The notes: generated from the letters alone by a model not told the origin. Numbered from the stretch's first letter, positions 46,129-55,762 are shown. The stretch: 64,000 nucleotides of DNA from Lachnospiraceae bacterium (GCA_015057525.1 SVEE01000008.1:62001-126000); one strand, 5' to 3'. Made by a program: numbers and translations.

Positions 46129-47198
46129 AACAAGAAAGAAAGGTAAAATCAATTTTAAGATTGCTTAATAATTATCTTATATTCTTTCTTTTGGTTGCAT
46201 TTGTAATTACTTGCTGTATGTGTCTGTTTGTAACCACTCTGTCAAAGTCATTAAATATAGAATTTACAGAGGAAAATATTGCTGTAGCAGCTAAGCTTAC
46301 ATTTGTAAATGTTATATTGCTCAGCTTCATATTTACCATAGTGGATGCACTGCGAAGAAGAGCTACAGTAGATAAACCTGTAAAAAAGATTATTAAGGCA
46401 GCAGAGCAGATAATGCAGGGAGATTTTTCCGTTAGGATAAGTCCTATAGGGAAGCTTGGTCAGTATAATGAATTTGATGAGATTATAGATTGTTTCAATA
46501 AGTTGGCTCAGGAACTTGGCAGTGTTGAAACTCTTAGGACAGATTTTATAGCAAATGTATCTCACGAGATGAAAACGCCACTTGCTGTAATGCAAAACTA
46601 TGGAACATTACTTCAGTCACCAGTACTTTCCGAGGAACAGCGAATGGAGTACGCAAAGGGTGTGACAGACGGAGCAAGACGTATGGCGGATATGATGACC
46701 AATATACTGAAGCTTAATCGCCTGGAAAATCAGCAGATATTCCCACAGACATCAGAATATGATTTAGGGGAACAGCTTTGTGAATGTCTCTTACAATTTG
46801 AGAATGTGTGGGAGAAGAATAATATAGAGATAGACACGGACATAGAGGACAATGTTCACATTAAGGCTGATGGGGAGCTCCTCAGTCTTGTGTGGAACAA
46901 CTTATTTTCTAATGCCTTTAAGTTTACCGAGGCTGGGGGTAAGGTTACAGTTTCTTTAGCTAAAATAGATGGGATGGCTGAGGTTAAGATTATGGACACA
47001 GGTTGTGGAATGACACCTGAGGTGGGTGCTCACATATTTGAGAAGTTCTATCAAGGCGACACTTCACATTCTGTTCAGGGCAATGGATTAGGACTTGCCC
47101 TTGTAAAGCGTGTAGTAGATATCGCGCAGGGTGAAATCGGTGTAGAAAGTACGCTTGGAAAAGGCAGTACATTTACAGTGAAACTTAGGAGTGTGTAG
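46125..47198 (+). CDS. Sensor histidine kinase
   Basis: 357 aa. Two membrane segments (about 17-41 and 55-75) with a very short external loop of about 14 residues, so it probably senses within the membrane or the cytoplasm. A HAMP domain (about 80-130) precedes the H-box FIANVSHEMKTPLAV, then N-box NNLFSNAFKFT, DTGCGM and GNGLGLALVKR. Short-loop kinases of this kind often respond to envelope stress. Coupled to the upstream response regulator. Confidence 0.93.
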   Translation: MKQERKVKSILRLLNNYLIFFLLVAFVITCCMCLFVTTLSKSLNIEFTEENIAVAAKLTFVNVILLSFIFTIVDALRRRATVDKPVKKIIKAAEQIMQGDFSVRISPIGKLGQYNEFDEIIDCFNKLAQELGSVETLRTDFIANVSHEMKTPLAVMQNYGTLLQSPVLSEEQRMEYAKGVTDGARRMADMMTNILKLNRLENQQIFPQTSEYDLGEQLCECLLQFENVWEKNNIEIDTDIEDNVHIKADGELLSLVWNNLFSNAFKFTEAGGKVTVSLAKIDGMAEVKIMDTGCGMTPEVGAHIFEKFYQGDTSHSVQGNGLGLALVKRVVDIAQGEIGVESTLGKGSTFTVKLRSV

Positions 47199-47199
47199 G

Positions 47200-48084
47200 A
47201 TGGATTGGAAAAAGCTAGGAATGGGGCTACTGTTTCCACCAATATGGTCAGCAGTTTTATTAACTATCTTAAGCACAATTTCATTAATATACGTATTTAC
47301 CCAAGGAATGAGTATGACGGTTATTGCTTATATAGTATATGTAATATCCTTTTATACCATCGTAGTGGTTTGCGCCTATTGTGTTAAGTATTTACCTGGA
47401 TACACAAAATGTATAAAGGGGAAAATAAATGATAATCCTATGGGACATAAGTTTCTTCACGAAGCTACTTTTAGAGCAAATATGTCCTTACAGTTATCCT
47501 TATTGGCAAATGTTTTGTATGTAGGAGTAAATATATTTTTCTATGCAGTAAACCGTTCTATGTGGTTTGTAATTTTGGCAGTTTACTATACGATTCTAGT
47601 TATAGTCAGACTTATATTGGTGAAATACGTAAGTAAGGATGCTATGGGCTCCAACCATTTGGGAGAATTAAGAATGAATGTTATATGCTCGGCGATTCTC
47701 CTTACAGTAAACATAGTATTATCAGGTGCGGTGTTAATGATTTTATATCAGGATAAAGGCTTCACCTATAATGGTGTATTGATATATGTTATGGCACTGT
47801 ATACATTTTACACAACTATACATGCCATAGTGACTTTAGTAAAATATCGAAAGCTTAACAGCCCTGTTATGACAACCATAAGAGCCATACAGCTTTTTGC
47901 TGCACTTGTATCAATGTTATCTCTTGAGACAGCAATGTTTTCCCAGTTTGGACAGGACATGGCATTAGAGCATAAAAGATTGATGATTATTTTAACAGGA
48001 GCAGGAGTTAGTATTACAGTTTTAATCATGTCGGTGTACATGATAGCAAAATCCGTAAAAACAATTAAGAATATTAAGGAGTAG
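47200..48084 (+). CDS. Multi-span membrane protein in the two-component operon
   Basis: 294 aa, about eight hydrophobic segments and no recognised motif. It begins one base after the kinase stop; the AGGAG site lies at 47187-47191. A GTG-initiated form from 47191 would fall on this site. The next gene starts 5 bp after the stop, so it is clearly in the same operon. It may be a partner or target of the two-component system; function unknown. Confidence 0.8.
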   Translation: MDWKKLGMGLLFPPIWSAVLLTILSTISLIYVFTQGMSMTVIAYIVYVISFYTIVVVCAYCVKYLPGYTKCIKGKINDNPMGHKFLHEATFRANMSLQLSLLANVLYVGVNIFFYAVNRSMWFVILAVYYTILVIVRLILVKYVSKDAMGSNHLGELRMNVICSAILLTVNIVLSGAVLMILYQDKGFTYNGVLIYVMALYTFYTTIHAIVTLVKYRKLNSPVMTTIRAIQLFAALVSMLSLETAMFSQFGQDMALEHKRLMIILTGAGVSITVLIMSVYMIAKSVKTIKNIKE

Positions 48085-48089
48085 ATAAA

Positions 48090-48500
48090 ATGAATAATAC
48101 AGATAATATTCAAAGCGAAAGCTTTAATTATACATATTCCGCTAAGCAGCAACAGGAGATAGAAGCTATCCGAAAGAAGTATATGCCTGCAAATGAGGAT
48201 AAGATGGAACAACTTAGAAAAATGGATAGAAATGTTTCCAATAAGGCTACCATGCTTTCTATCATAATAGGCGTTATAGGAACCTTAATAATGGGAGCAG
48301 GTATGAGCCTTGCAATGACAAATATTGGCTCAAGCATGGGCATGAGTACCAATGCCTCTTTTGTTGTAGGAATTATTATAGGTATAATAGGTATGGTAAT
48401 CCTAGGGTTGGCTTATCCTATTTATAATTATAAAATTAAGAAGGAGAGAGAAAAAATCGCTCCTGAAATAATTAGACTTACAGATGAATTGATGAAATAA
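48090..48500 (+). CDS. Small two-span membrane protein, paralogue of the 45014 gene
   Basis: 136 aa. A charged, Gln/Glu/Lys-rich N-terminal 55 residues, then two membrane segments (about 52-76 and 90-112) with SLAMTNIGSSMG between them, YPIYNYKI and a charged tail IIRLTDELMK. It aligns end to end with the protein at 45014. The ribosome site is weak (AAGGAG overlapping the previous stop region). Last clear gene of the two-component operon. Confidence 0.8.
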   Translation: MNNTDNIQSESFNYTYSAKQQQEIEAIRKKYMPANEDKMEQLRKMDRNVSNKATMLSIIIGVIGTLIMGAGMSLAMTNIGSSMGMSTNASFVVGIIIGIIGMVILGLAYPIYNYKIKKEREKIAPEIIRLTDELMK

Positions 48501-48624
48501 AACTTTGCTATACAAGAAAAATGTGGTAAAGTATATCTAGTTAAGAAAAATAAGTTGTCTAAAATAGATACGCTGAGGCAAAATATTCTCAGACTACCAC
48601 AATGTGTAGAAAGGATAGAAGATT

Positions 48625-48762
48625 ATGGAAACAATAATTATAGTTGTAGGGTTAATTCTTGGATTACTTGGTTTAGTTATAATAGTTCCACTTATTGCAT
48701 CGGTCGCAACTGTAGCGTCTGTTGTAGCAGTAGTATCAAAAGAGGATGAGAACCAGGAATAG
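48625..48762 (+). CDS. Tiny single-span membrane protein
   Basis: 45 aa, starting METIIIVVGLILGLLGLVII, one long hydrophobic stretch (about 3-38) and an acidic tail SKEDENQE. AAAGGA lies 9 bp upstream and a strong terminator starts 6 bp after the stop. It was found by reading short frames. A longer ORF in another frame over the same DNA has no ribosome site and low-quality composition. Function unknown. Confidence 0.6.
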   Translation: METIIIVVGLILGLLGLVIIVPLIASVATVASVVAVVSKEDENQE

Positions 48763-48768
48763 TGATGA

Positions 48769-48796
48769 AAAGCGGTACGATGGTACCGCTTTTTTG
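48769..48796 (+). terminator. Terminator of the two-component region
   Basis: AAAGCGGTAC (48769-48778) pairs with GTACCGCTTT (48783-48792) around a GATG loop, then a T-run. Confidence 0.9.
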
Positions 48797-48930
48797 TTTA
48801 ATCTGACAACTTAAGGCGTATATCCTTATTGAAATCTTGCTACTTGCTGTGATATAATTATACAGTATGCAAATTTTTGGCATATTTTTGGGGTATATTA
48901 GTAGTACTATATTAAATCGAGGTGGTTTTA

Positions 48931-49194
48931 TTGGCAGGAACTAAAAAAGCAAAAAAGGCTAAGTTGCCAAAGATGCCTAAAGAGGCTAAGGTGGCAATTA
49001 AAGAAAAGCCAACCAGAGAAGCAAGAAAAGAACAAAAAAAAGAGAATAAGCTTCGCAAGGTGATTATTAAGGAGCTTAAAAAGGATAAGAAGCAAAGAGA
49101 TAAGGCTATAAATAGAGCTCTAGGTGTTGTAGCCGTAACCTTATGTATAATATCGTCTGTGCTTGATGTTATTACCAGGGACAAAGATGATTAA
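48931..49194 (+). CDS. Lys-rich small protein with a C-terminal membrane segment
   Basis: 87 aa. Residues up to about 60 are extremely rich in Lys, Ala and Glu (KKAKKAKLPKMPKEAK), then one hydrophobic segment (about 66-82, ALGVVAVTLCIISSVLDVI) and a charged tail. I favour the TTG at 48931, 5-7 bp after GAGGTGG; the in-frame GTG at 48922 lies inside that site. Could bind nucleic acid or phospholipid by charge. Family not recognised. Confidence 0.65.
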   Translation: MAGTKKAKKAKLPKMPKEAKVAIKEKPTREARKEQKKENKLRKVIIKELKKDKKQRDKAINRALGVVAVTLCIISSVLDVITRDKDD

Positions 49195-49231
49195 AAAATA
49201 AATATATATATCTAAGAAAGGAACTAATGAG

Positions 49232-50146
49232 ATGAACAATTTTGATGGATTACTTGAGAAGATTTCTACTTGTAGCAAGAAGAAGGTTGCTGTAGCTGTA
49301 GCACAGGATGATGCTGTGCTTGAGGCTGTACAGGCAGCTAAGGAGAGAAATATTGCAGATGCTATTTTAGTTGGTGATGAGGATAAGATTAAAGAAGTAG
49401 CTGCAACTCTTAACATGGATTTAGCAGGTTATGAAATCATTGATGTTAAAGATAATACAGAGGCAGCTCTTACTGCTGTTAAGCTTGTTCATGATGGCAA
49501 GGCTGACATGTACATGAAGGGACTTATTGATACTAAGGGATTCCTTAAGAGCGTTCTTGATAAGGAAGTTGGTCTTAGAACAGGTAAGCCACTTTCACAT
49601 GTTGCTTTATTCGAGATTGAAGGATTAGAGAAGATGCTCTATCTTACAGACGTTGCATTTATTCCATATCCAACACTTGAGGATAAGGTTGGTATTATTG
49701 AGAACACAGTTGAGGTTGCTCATGCTTGTGGTCTTGAGTGTCCAAAGGTTGCTCCACTTGCGGCTGTTGAGGTTGTTAATCCTAAGATGCCTGCTACTGT
49801 TGAGGCAGCAGAGCTTATGAAGATGAATGAAGAGGGTAAGATTACAGGTTGTATCGTAGATGGACCACTTTCTATGGACCTTGCTATTGACCCTGAAGCA
49901 GCAAGACATAAGGGAGCTACTAATCGTAAGATTGTTGGTGATGCAGATATTCTTCTCTTCCCAGACATTCATGCAGGTAACCTTGTTTACAAGACACTTG
50001 TACATACAGCAAATGTTAAGAATGGTTGTATCTTAACAGGTACTAAGGCACCAGTTATCCTTACATCACGTTCAGATACATTTGAGACTAAGGTTAATTC
50101 AATTGCCCTTGCAGCAATCGTTGCAGAAGCAATGGCTAACAACTAA
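49232..50146 (+). CDS. ptb: Phosphate butyryltransferase
   Basis: 304 aa. Phosphotransacetylase/phosphotransbutyrylase fold, and the length and following butyrate kinase indicate Ptb, which converts butyryl-CoA and phosphate to butyryl-phosphate. Typical segments are GKADMYMKGLIDTKGFLKSV, SHVALFEIEG, IVDGPLSMDLA and DILLFPDIHAGN. Ribosome site AAAGGA. buk follows after 43 bp. The high AAG/CTT codon bias suggests strong expression. Confidence 0.9.
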   Translation: MNNFDGLLEKISTCSKKKVAVAVAQDDAVLEAVQAAKERNIADAILVGDEDKIKEVAATLNMDLAGYEIIDVKDNTEAALTAVKLVHDGKADMYMKGLIDTKGFLKSVLDKEVGLRTGKPLSHVALFEIEGLEKMLYLTDVAFIPYPTLEDKVGIIENTVEVAHACGLECPKVAPLAAVEVVNPKMPATVEAAELMKMNEEGKITGCIVDGPLSMDLAIDPEAARHKGATNRKIVGDADILLFPDIHAGNLVYKTLVHTANVKNGCILTGTKAPVILTSRSDTFETKVNSIALAAIVAEAMANN

Positions 50147-50189
50147 TAGATAATTAATTTACAACATATTAATTAAGGAGGATATAAAA

Positions 50190-51254
50190 ATGGGTTATAA
50201 ATCACTTATTATCAATCCTGGTTCAACTTCAACTAAGATTGCAGTTTTCGATGATGAGACATTAGTTTTTGATCAGACATTAAGACATGCTACAGAGGTT
50301 ATTGCACAGTATGATTCTGTTGTAGCTCAGAAGGATTTTCGTAAAGAGGTTATTGCATCAGTTCTCGAGGAGAACAAGTTTGATGTTAAGACACTTGATG
50401 TTATCGTTGGTAGAGGAGGATTCCTTAGGCCAATCCCAAGTGGTACTTACGAAGTAACAGATGCTCTTATTAAGGATCTTAAAGAGGCTAAGAAGGAGCA
50501 TGCTTCAAACTTAGGTGGTATCATTGCAAGAGAAATGGCTGACGAGTTAGGTGTTCCTGCTTACATTGTAGACCCTGTTGTTGTCGATGAGATGGATGAT
50601 GTAGCAAGAATTTCAGGACATCCTGAGCTTCCAAGAACAAGTGTATTCCATGCACTTAATCAGAAGGCTGTTGCAAAGAGATACGCTAAAGAGTCAGGAA
50701 TCAAATATGAGGACCTTAACCTTATTGTAGTACATATGGGTGGCGGTGTATCAGTTGGTGCTCACAGAGCAGGTAGAATTGTAGACGTATTCAACGCACT
50801 TGATGGAGATGGTGCATTTTCACCTGAAAGAGCAGGAGCTGTTCCTTGTGGAGAGTTAGTAAGACTTTGCTACTCAGGTAAGTACACAGAGAAGGAAATG
50901 ATTAAGCAGTTAGTTGGTAATGCTGGTTACAATGCATACCTTGGAACTAATGATGCAAGAGATGTAGAGAAGGCTGTAGCTGAAGGCGATGAGAAGGCAA
51001 CTCTTATTTACAATGCATTTGTATATCAGGTTGCTAAGGATATCGGAGCACAGGCTACTGTATTAAATGGTAAGGTTGACCGAATCATTTTCACAGGTGG
51101 TATTGCATATCAGAAGAGCCTTATTGAGGACATGAAAGAGAAGGTTGGCTTTATCGCTCCATTTACAGTTTATCCAGGTGAGGATGAAATGTTAGCTCTT
51201 TGCCAGGGTGCTCTTAGAGTATTAAATGGGGAAGAAGCCGCTATGGTATACTAA
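50190..51254 (+). CDS. buk: Butyrate kinase
   Basis: 354 aa. Acetokinase-family enzyme making butyrate and ATP from butyryl-phosphate. N-terminal [15 protein letters not shown] (phosphate 1 loop), [35 protein letters not shown] and [13 protein letters not shown]. With ptb it gives the kinase route to butyrate, used by part of the Lachnospiraceae instead of butyryl-CoA:acetate CoA-transferase. Strong AAGGAGG. Confidence 0.94.
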   Translation: MGYKSLIINPGSTSTKIAVFDDETLVFDQTLRHATEVIAQYDSVVAQKDFRKEVIASVLEENKFDVKTLDVIVGRGGFLRPIPSGTYEVTDALIKDLKEAKKEHASNLGGIIAREMADELGVPAYIVDPVVVDEMDDVARISGHPELPRTSVFHALNQKAVAKRYAKESGIKYEDLNLIVVHMGGGVSVGAHRAGRIVDVFNALDGDGAFSPERAGAVPCGELVRLCYSGKYTEKEMIKQLVGNAGYNAYLGTNDARDVEKAVAEGDEKATLIYNAFVYQVAKDIGAQATVLNGKVDRIIFTGGIAYQKSLIEDMKEKVGFIAPFTVYPGEDEMLALCQGALRVLNGEEAAMVY

Positions 51255-51309
51255 AAAATAGGGGAAAACGGATTATAATATTGCTCTAATAATATTATGG
51301 AGGGATTTT

Positions 51310-53298
51310 ATGGATAACAATTTTAACGAAGAATTAAAGAAGGCAGAGGCTGAACAGGCAAATGTAGAGGCCGCTGCAAATGAAACTGTTGAAAATGCAG
51401 AACAAAAGATAGAGGAAGCAAAAGAGGCAACTGTGGAAAATGAGCAACCAGCAGAAGCGATTCAGCCGGCAGAAGAGGTGACAGAGCCAGCAACAGAGTT
51501 AGTTGAACAGCCAGCTCCTGCACAGGAGGCACCACAGGCAGAGCAGACAGCTCAGGAGATGCCACAGGCACAGCCAGAGGCTACACCTGCATTTCAGGCA
51601 CAGCCTGTACAGGATGTGATGGCACCTGCTCAGCCAGAGGGTGGCAAACCAAAGAAGGTAAAGAAGCCTTTATCTAAGGGTGCAATTGCAGGTATCGTTA
51701 CTGGTGGTGTTGCTTTAGTTGCAGCTGTAGTTTGTGGAATAATTTTTTTACCTAAGCTGTTTAGAAGTGACAAGGAAGTAGTTATGGATGCAGTAGCAGA
51801 AACATTTACTTTCTCAAGTAGCTCAAATTATATTGATGAGCTTATAGATCCAGTGGCAGTCAATGAAGCATATTATTCAGAGGGTGGTTCTGTAAACTAT
51901 AATATGGCATTAGAGAGTGTTCTTGGAGAAGATAGTTTTTCAGGATGGCAGTTAGCTGTTGACTCAGCTTTCGATCCAGTGAATCAGTTAGCTAATACAA
52001 CAACTACATTAGATTATAATGATGTTAATATTTTATCAATATCGGATGCAGTTACTTCAGATACTATGTATTTAATGCTTAGCAATGTTGCAGAGGCATA
52101 CTTATCGCTTCCAACTGAAAACACATTAGTGGCTCTTCAGGACTCAGAACTTGGTCAGGCTATGGATATGTATGGAATGCCAGCATATAGCATTAATTAC
52201 TTTGGAAATAGCTCTGATGGTGAAGATAATTCATATCTTGTATTTGCAGATGATTTGGAGAAGATTTGGGATTCTGCTACATTTGAGAAGCAGAAAGGCA
52301 AGGTTAAGATAACTGTTAATGGTGAAGACATTACTGCTAAGGAATATTTCATCACAATAAAAGAAGATGACATGAAAGAGTCATTAGAGCTTTTCTTAAC
52401 AGATATGATGAGTATTGTATCATCTGACCCTGCAATGTTAGAGTCTATGGGCTTAGATCAGGCTACATTTGACATGTATGTAAATTTAGCAATAGGTGAA
52501 ATCGTATCTATGATTAACGAGGACCTTGTAATTAAGGTATATATCAAGGGTGATAGAATTGTTAAGATAACTAACAGTTATACATTATCATATGGTGGAG
52601 TTGATCTTACTGGTGACTTTTATGTAGATATTGATGAAAATGATATGTCAGGTGCGCTAAAGCTCTACGCAATGGGCGAAGAGGTTGGTGTTCTTGTAGA
52701 TGTGAAGGATGTATATGGAGACGCTAATGGAACTGTTACATGCTACTATGGAGATGAAGAAGTTACTTGTAGCTTTGAGTCAGTAGTTGAGGATGAGGAT
52801 TCACAGTACAAGGCAGATGTTACCGGAGAAGTATACTACGCAGACGAGACAATATTAACATATTCTGTAAGCAGTGAAATTTCTAAGGATGATAATACAT
52901 TTGCGGAAGAGATTACTATTAGTGTAATTGATGGCGAGGATACATATCCTGTAACGGTTGCATGGTCAGGTGCTGTAGAGGATGTGGAAACTGGAGTTAA
53001 ATATACTATTAACTTAGATAAGATAGAAGTATTGTATGAGGATCAGTCAATAGTTACATTATCTGCTAATTATACTTGTGATACTTCTGTTGTAGATGCT
53101 GTAGGTCCTGATTCAAGTATTGAGGTTTATGACCTTACTTCTACTAGCATTGAAGATTTAGAGAATCTTGTGTTAGATAATCAGAACAAGATAATCAATT
53201 GGGTAAAAGACATAATTATGGAGACAGGTGAAGTTGGTCAGCTTATAGATGAATATTTATTCGATGGTCAGGCATCAAGCTTTCTTCAGATTTTCTAA
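51310..53298 (+). CDS. Membrane-anchored protein with disordered Glu/Pro/Gln-rich N-terminus
   Basis: 662 aa. Residues about 1-115 are low complexity (Glu, Ala, Gln, Pro) and likely cytoplasmic and unfolded. A basic patch KKVKKPLSKG precedes one membrane segment (about 124-147). The remaining 510 aa are outside the cell, acidic and rich in Ser, Asp, Val and Tyr, without a catalytic motif I know. The layout resembles Lachnospiraceae surface proteins of unknown function. Ribosome site GGAGGG. aroD follows after only 15 bp. Confidence 0.75.
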   Translation: MDNNFNEELKKAEAEQANVEAAANETVENAEQKIEEAKEATVENEQPAEAIQPAEEVTEPATELVEQPAPAQEAPQAEQTAQEMPQAQPEATPAFQAQPVQDVMAPAQPEGGKPKKVKKPLSKGAIAGIVTGGVALVAAVVCGIIFLPKLFRSDKEVVMDAVAETFTFSSSSNYIDELIDPVAVNEAYYSEGGSVNYNMALESVLGEDSFSGWQLAVDSAFDPVNQLANTTTTLDYNDVNILSISDAVTSDTMYLMLSNVAEAYLSLPTENTLVALQDSELGQAMDMYGMPAYSINYFGNSSDGEDNSYLVFADDLEKIWDSATFEKQKGKVKITVNGEDITAKEYFITIKEDDMKESLELFLTDMMSIVSSDPAMLESMGLDQATFDMYVNLAIGEIVSMINEDLVIKVYIKGDRIVKITNSYTLSYGGVDLTGDFYVDIDENDMSGALKLYAMGEEVGVLVDVKDVYGDANGTVTCYYGDEEVTCSFESVVEDEDSQYKADVTGEVYYADETILTYSVSSEISKDDNTFAEEITISVIDGEDTYPVTVAWSGAVEDVETGVKYTINLDKIEVLYEDQSIVTLSANYTCDTSVVDAVGPDSSIEVYDLTSTSIEDLENLVLDNQNKIINWVKDIIMETGEVGQLIDEYLFDGQASSFLQIF

Positions 53299-53313
53299 AT
53301 AACTAATACAAAA

Positions 53314-54096
53314 ATGAAAAAGATATTTGAAATTAAAAACATAGTTATGGGAGAGGGATTGCCTAAGGTTTGTATTCCCCTTATGGGCAAAACAGAAGAG
53401 GATATATTGTGTGAAGCAGATAAAATACGCATAGCCTCAAAGGAAACTAACATAGATATGGTTGAATTCAGAGGGGATTATTATTCTGATTTAAATGATT
53501 TAGATAAGCTTAGCTCGACTCTCAAGAAACTTCAGGATATATTCAAAGACACTATCCTTTTGTTCACAATAAGAAGTAGCAAGGAAGGTGGCGAAAAGCT
53601 TAGTTTTGAAACACCATCTGTCAACGACATTAATTTGCACGTTGTATCAAATGCACTTGCAGACATTGTAGATGTAGAATTATTTTCTGGAGATTCAGAC
53701 ATAGCAACCATCATTACAAAATCAAAAGAAACAGGTGTTAAAATAATCATGTCAAATCATGATTTTCATACAACACCTCCAAAGGAAACTATCATAGAAC
53801 GTTTAACAAAAATGCAAGACCTGGGAGCAGACATAGCTAAGATAGCTGTTATGCCTGAATCAAAGCAACACGTACTAGACTTACAGCAAGCTCTCTTGGA
53901 AATGCATGAATCCTATGCAACAGTTCCGTTAGTGGGCATTTCCATGGGCAAGCTTGGAGCAATAAGCAGAATAGCAGCACAAAGCTTCGGAAGTGCAATG
54001 ACCTTTGCAACCATAGGGAATGCATCGGCACCTGGACAAATCCCAGTAGAAGCCTTGAACCAGACCCTAGGCACCATAGCCCAATATACAGAGTAG
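53314..54096 (+). CDS. aroD: Type I 3-dehydroquinate dehydratase
   Basis: 260 aa. Shikimate pathway enzyme with a Schiff-base mechanism. Motifs: IDMVEFRGDYY, FTIRSSKEGG, DVELFSG, the catalytic His in IMSNHDFHTTP and the Lys in ADIAKIAVMP, then GISMGKLGAISRI. No ribosome site precedes the ATG, so translation may be coupled to the upstream gene. It ends just before a long palindrome. Confidence 0.93.
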   Translation: MKKIFEIKNIVMGEGLPKVCIPLMGKTEEDILCEADKIRIASKETNIDMVEFRGDYYSDLNDLDKLSSTLKKLQDIFKDTILLFTIRSSKEGGEKLSFETPSVNDINLHVVSNALADIVDVELFSGDSDIATIITKSKETGVKIIMSNHDFHTTPPKETIIERLTKMQDLGADIAKIAVMPESKQHVLDLQQALLEMHESYATVPLVGISMGKLGAISRIAAQSFGSAMTFATIGNASAPGQIPVEALNQTLGTIAQYTE

Positions 54097-54108
54097 GAAA
54101 GCTTGCAT

Positions 54109-54465
54109 GCACTTGGATTCCCCCTTACCTAGGACAAGGGAGATTCCGAAAACACGCTTTCGCTTGAGCGAAAACGTAGCGGTACGTAAGTTCATATATG
54201 CAGGACTTGCAAAAAAATGCGGCTAGGAAACTGTTAGGAAACGCCAGTACTTAGTGCGAAAAATAAGGACACCGGATTTCAAATTTATTTGTTAATCCGG
54301 TGTCCTTATTTTTCACACTTACGTACTGCTGCGTTTCCGCTCAAGCGAGAGCGTGTTTCCAAGCGCATTTATTTTGGCAAGTCCTGTATATATGAACTAA
54401 GTGCCGACGTTTTCTAACAGTTTTCTCCACAACCCTTGTCCTGGGTAAGGGGGGAATCCAAGTGC
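54109..54465. repeat. Long imperfect palindrome K between convergent genes
   Basis: Arms 54109-54258 and 54314-54465 are inverted homologues around a perfect 20-bp stem (54259-54278 with 54294-54313, 15-nt loop). Outermost blocks share CACTTGGATTCCCC and ACAAGGG; both arms share TTCATATATGCAGGACTTGC with one change. Two internal modules of the form GAAA(A)C...GAAA(A)CG...GTAC are present in swapped order in the two arms. The gap between aroD and the oxidoreductase holds no ORF. The central stem with flanking A/T-runs can terminate both genes. Confidence 0.78.
54259..54313. terminator. Bidirectional terminator at the centre of palindrome K
   Basis: A 20-bp perfect stem ends in TTATTTTT on either strand. 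It lies 160-165 bp from both converging genes. Confidence 0.65.
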
Positions 54466-54478
54466 AGGTAAGTCTTTC

Positions 54479-55495
54479 CTATTTGCTAGGGGCTGGTTGA
54501 GGGTCTTCCCAAGGCTCATCCATTGGGTAGCGAATCTTCCAGGTCTTGCGGAGTGCATCATAGAATTTCATGAGGCGAAGTGTTTCTCCGTGTGGCATTT
54601 CTGGTGATTCAAACTTGCCTGTAATGATTGCATCTCTTGCTGACATGAACTGGAATTCGTAGCCGCTGATTTGGCGAGATGGAATCTGAGTTTCAAATAC
54701 AAGCTTCTTGTCCAATTGATAGATGCGGAAGCTTGATGGATTGTTGATGTTGTCAATTTCGATATAGCCTCTGTCACCGTAGATGCGTGCATTGTTGTCT
54801 GCCTCGTACATCATAGTGAAGAATACGTTGGCGCTCTTAGCACCCTTAAAGTTGAACTGGATAACGCTTTGGGCATCTACACCAGTTTGTAAGCGAGCAC
54901 AAGTAGATGCGATAGTTGCAGGTTCTGTGCCATATACCATGGAAACTAAGTTGATTGGGTACACTCCTAAATCAAGTAATGCTCCACCTGCTAATTCAGG
55001 CTGGGTTACGCGTTCTTTTTTGCGTAAGTCATATCCAAGGCTACAAGTAATATTGTTAACATTACCTATAGCTCCCTTCTTGATGTAATCTAACATTAAG
55101 TTGTACATAGGAAGGAAGCGAATCCACATAGCTTCGCCTGCGAATACCTGTTTCTCTTCTGAAAGCTTTAATACTTCTTCTGTAGTTTTTGCATCATAAG
55201 AAAATGCCTTCTCTACTAATACTGGCTTGCCTGCATTAATGCACATTTTAGCTTGCTCTGCATGATGTGAATGAGGAGTGGCAATATAAATAAGCTCCAC
55301 ATCTGGGTCTTGCGCAAGTTCTTCGTATGAGCCATATCTTTTTTCGATATTATATTCATCTGCAAATTCGTTAGCCTTCTTAAGGTCTCTAGATGCGATA
55401 GCGTATGGCTCAAATCCGTCTAATTTATTAAGTGTATCTGCAATGATGCCGGCAATTTTACCAGCGCCAATAATTCCTACTCTAAAATTAATCAT
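54479..55495 (-). CDS. Gfo/Idh/MocA-family NAD(P)-dependent oxidoreductase
   Basis: 338 aa. Rossmann nucleotide site GIIGAGKIAGIIADTLN at residues 7-23, then LIYIATPHSHHAEQA and the family EKP-like segment GKPVLVEKAFSYDAK. The C-terminal beta-sheet domain carries GGALLDLGVYPINL. Acts on sugars or related polyols; dihydrodiol dehydrogenase-like members look alike. Ribosome site AAAGGAG on the minus strand. Single gene, convergent with aroD and divergent from ileS. Confidence 0.88.
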   Translation of the reverse strand: MINFRVGIIGAGKIAGIIADTLNKLDGFEPYAIASRDLKKANEFADEYNIEKRYGSYEELAQDPDVELIYIATPHSHHAEQAKMCINAGKPVLVEKAFSYDAKTTEEVLKLSEEKQVFAGEAMWIRFLPMYNLMLDYIKKGAIGNVNNITCSLGYDLRKKERVTQPELAGGALLDLGVYPINLVSMVYGTEPATIASTCARLQTGVDAQSVIQFNFKGAKSANVFFTMMYEADNNARIYGDRGYIEIDNINNPSSFRIYQLDKKLVFETQIPSRQISGYEFQFMSARDAIITGKFESPEMPHGETLRLMKFYDALRKTWKIRYPMDEPWEDPQPAPSK

Positions 55496-55655
55496 TTGGT
55501 TCTCCTTTATATATTCAAAATAGTTATAATAATACTTCGATTATACTTTAAAATACGCATATATTCAATAGTTGTATTATGTATTAAATTAGATTAAAGG
55601 TAGAATATCAAATCACAATATCATATCTTTAGTGCGCTAATATTCTTCCTTTTCA

Positions 55656-55685
55656 TTGACATACCAAGGGATTTTAAGGTATACT
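55656..55685 (+). promoter_or_regulatory. ileS promoter
   Basis: TTGACA (55656-55661), 18-bp spacer, TATACT (55680-55685); start near 55692. The 70-nt leader is too short for a T-box and contains no T-box sequence. Confidence 0.65.
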
Positions 55686-55762
55686 AGAAACTTGGTGGAG
55701 TATATGTCAATGGTAATTGTATGATTGACTTTAAATAATATATTAAGAAAGGGAATGCAAAT

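Noticed and set aside
48555..48749. 64-aa ORF over the tiny membrane protein
   Set aside because: No ribosome site and an Asn/Ser/Cys-rich composition; the 45-aa frame has both a site and a clear membrane helix.
54109..54465. Insertion sequence remnant
   Set aside because: No transposase fragment, no target-site duplication could be identified, and the palindrome has no coding potential in any frame.
55496..55762. T-box riboswitch before ileS
   Set aside because: No AGGGTGGNACCGCG-like T-box sequence and no terminator/antiterminator pair; the transcript leader is only about 70 nt.
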